Assembly (NCBI GenBank): GCA_015486655.1
Contig: WFRF01000048.1
Coordinates: forward strand, 1-5,642
Source of the DNA: Caldifarciminota bacterium
GTDB taxonomy: Bacteria; Hydrothermota; 32-111; QNBC01
DNA length: 5,642 bases
Direction of reading: 5' to 3'
The position numbers and the translations under genes are program-made. The notes below the pieces were generated by a model that searched no databases, was not told where the DNA came from, and saw nothing but the letters and a program-made list of their open reading frames with translations. This document shows, one piece after another, positions 4,392-5,642 of the stretch. Position 1 is the stretch's first letter; the number at the start of each line of letters is the position of its first letter.

Positions 4392-5642
4392 TTAAGAAAC
4401 TGTTTTTATTGCTGCTCTTACCTGTTATGTTGTCTGCAATAACGCTGAATAATGCAATTGAAAGCGCCTACAAAAACAATTTGAAGATTCGCTTGTCGAA
4501 AGAAGATGTTAAGCAGGCAAAATACGGGAAGATCTCAGCAATATCGAATTTTATACCCGATGTAAGTTTAAACGGGACATATACACGTTTGAATGAAGCT
4601 CCGTATATGACAATGCCGCCTATGATACCCGGGCAATCACCCACAACAATTACAGTGGGTAATATAAATAATTGGGACGGAAAACTGCAGGTTCAGCAAC
4701 CCCTTTTTACCTGGGGGAAAATATTCGAGGGGTATAAAATAGCCTCAACTCAACTGGAAATCGCCGGTTTGAAGCATGCGGCAGTAAAAGATTCCATAGC
4801 CGTTCAAGTAATAAATGCTTATTACGGAGTAATTGTAACAAAAGAATTCAGTGAATTGATGGATAATACAATTAAAGATATGTCCGAACATGTGGATGTC
4901 GTTAAAAAGATGTACAATGTGGGACAGGTTTCGAAGCTGGATTTGCTCAATGCCGAGACCAGATTGGCGAATCTTTTACCCCGGAAGAACAGTGCTCACA
5001 GTGCTTACGATTTATCCTTGAAGGCGTTTAGAATGTTAATAGGACGGATTGATGACAGCACCGTAGTTCCGGAAGGGGGACTTCAATCGGTTAATGAAAA
5101 TTTAAACGAAGATTCGCTAAAAGCTTGCATGTTCAAGAATAATTATACATTAAAAGTTTTAAATCTTACCAAGCAAATTACAAAAAGAGTTCTTACAATA
5201 AAAAGGACATCGAATTTGCCTACATTGATCGGCGCATTCGGATATGAGTATAAGTGGCCCGACGGTACAGAGGAAAAATGGAGAAAGGGTTGGGCTGTCA
5301 GTGCCATTCTTTCCTGGACTATTTTTAACGGCGGGAAAACATATGCAGATATAAAAACCGCTAAATCGAATTTGGATAAAATAGAAATTGCCGAAAAACA
5401 GTTAAAAGACGGCCTGACAATGGGATTACACTCATTTGTCAGTAATTACAATAAAGCTCTTGCCGATATAAAAGCTCAAAAAATGAATGTCGAAAAAGCA
5501 AAAGAGGGGCTTAACATAGCAAAAAAGAGATACAGTGAAGGACTTGCCACAAATACTGATTATCTTGATGCCGAAGTTGGGCTGATGCAGGCTAAACTTA
5601 ATCTGTTACAAGCCGAATACAGTGCAATTTCCAACTACTATC
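4388..5642 (+). CDS. TolC-family outer-membrane efflux channel (C-terminus beyond window)
   Basis: 418 codons are open to the window edge. The start ATG overlaps the repressor stop (ATGA) and follows AAGGAGG (4377-4383) by four bases. Seen: a signal peptide (about 1-17, MIKKLFLLLLLPVMLSA); an OEP-type N-terminal helix (LNNAIESAYKNN); the hallmark VQQPLFTWGKIFEGYKIA (102-119); YNVGQVSKLDLLNAETRLAN (176-195); and its second-half counterpart YSEGLATNTDYLDAEVGLMQAKLNLLQAEY (382-411), matching the internal two-fold repeat of the family. Known: TolC-family trimers form the outer-membrane exit duct for RND, ABC or type I pumps. The second repeat is nearly complete, so probably few residues are missing. 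Periplasmic adaptor (HlyD-type) and pump genes are expected next but lie outside. No promoter or terminator is seen between the repressor and this gene, so they should be one transcript. Confidence 0.95.
   Translation, partial: MIKKLFLLLLLPVMLSAITLNNAIESAYKNNLKIRLSKEDVKQAKYGKISAISNFIPDVSLNGTYTRLNEAPYMTMPPMIPGQSPTTITVGNINNWDGKLQVQQPLFTWGKIFEGYKIASTQLEIAGLKHAAVKDSIAVQVINAYYGVIVTKEFSELMDNTIKDMSEHVDVVKKMYNVGQVSKLDLLNAETRLANLLPRKNSAHSAYDLSLKAFRMLIGRIDDSTVVPEGGLQSVNENLNEDSLKACMFKNNYTLKVLNLTKQITKRVLTIKRTSNLPTLIGAFGYEYKWPDGTEEKWRKGWAVSAILSWTIFNGGKTYADIKTAKSNLDKIEIAEKQLKDGLTMGLHSFVSNYNKALADIKAQKMNVEKAKEGLNIAKKRYSEGLATNTDYLDAEVGLMQAKLNLLQAEYSAISNYY

Overview
This AT-rich window carries four genes: two intact ones in the middle and one cut off at each edge. 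The set suggests a Gram-negative-type (two-membrane) bacterium. It has a TolC-type outer-membrane channel, Sec signal peptides, and a beta-propeller protein ending in a type IX-secretion-like sorting tail. That tail, the seven-unit SBBP propeller, and the CARDB-like spacer are a combination familiar from the FCB group and from poorly cultured candidate phyla of the WOR-3/TA06/Cloacimonadota kind. This is a judgement of style; the window contains no phylogenetic marker.

Layout. Positions 1-1294 (minus strand) hold the N-terminal 431 codons of a secreted M1-family zinc metallopeptidase. A 504-bp divergent intergenic region (1295-1798) follows, with promoters for both flanking genes. Positions 1799-3517 (plus) encode a 572-residue exported protein: signal peptide, seven SBBP units forming a probable seven-bladed propeller closed by an N-terminal strand, a CARDB-like domain and a sorting tail. 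A hairpin terminator lies at 3565-3601. A TetR-family repressor gene (3786-4391) follows, with a strong promoter and a perfect 20-bp palindromic operator just in front of it. Its stop codon overlaps the start (4388) of a TolC-family efflux channel gene that runs off the right edge. This is the usual design of an efflux operon controlled by its own repressor.

The most unusual feature is a 34-bp sequence present twice (1486-1519 and 3664-3697, 32 of 34 bases identical). Each copy lies 33-34 bp upstream of a TTGACA-type promoter, one for the propeller gene and one for the repressor/efflux operon. It looks like a shared, undescribed control element linking a surface/secreted protein with an efflux operon. 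The two copies also flank the propeller gene as direct repeats, so a repeat-bounded cassette is an alternative reading.
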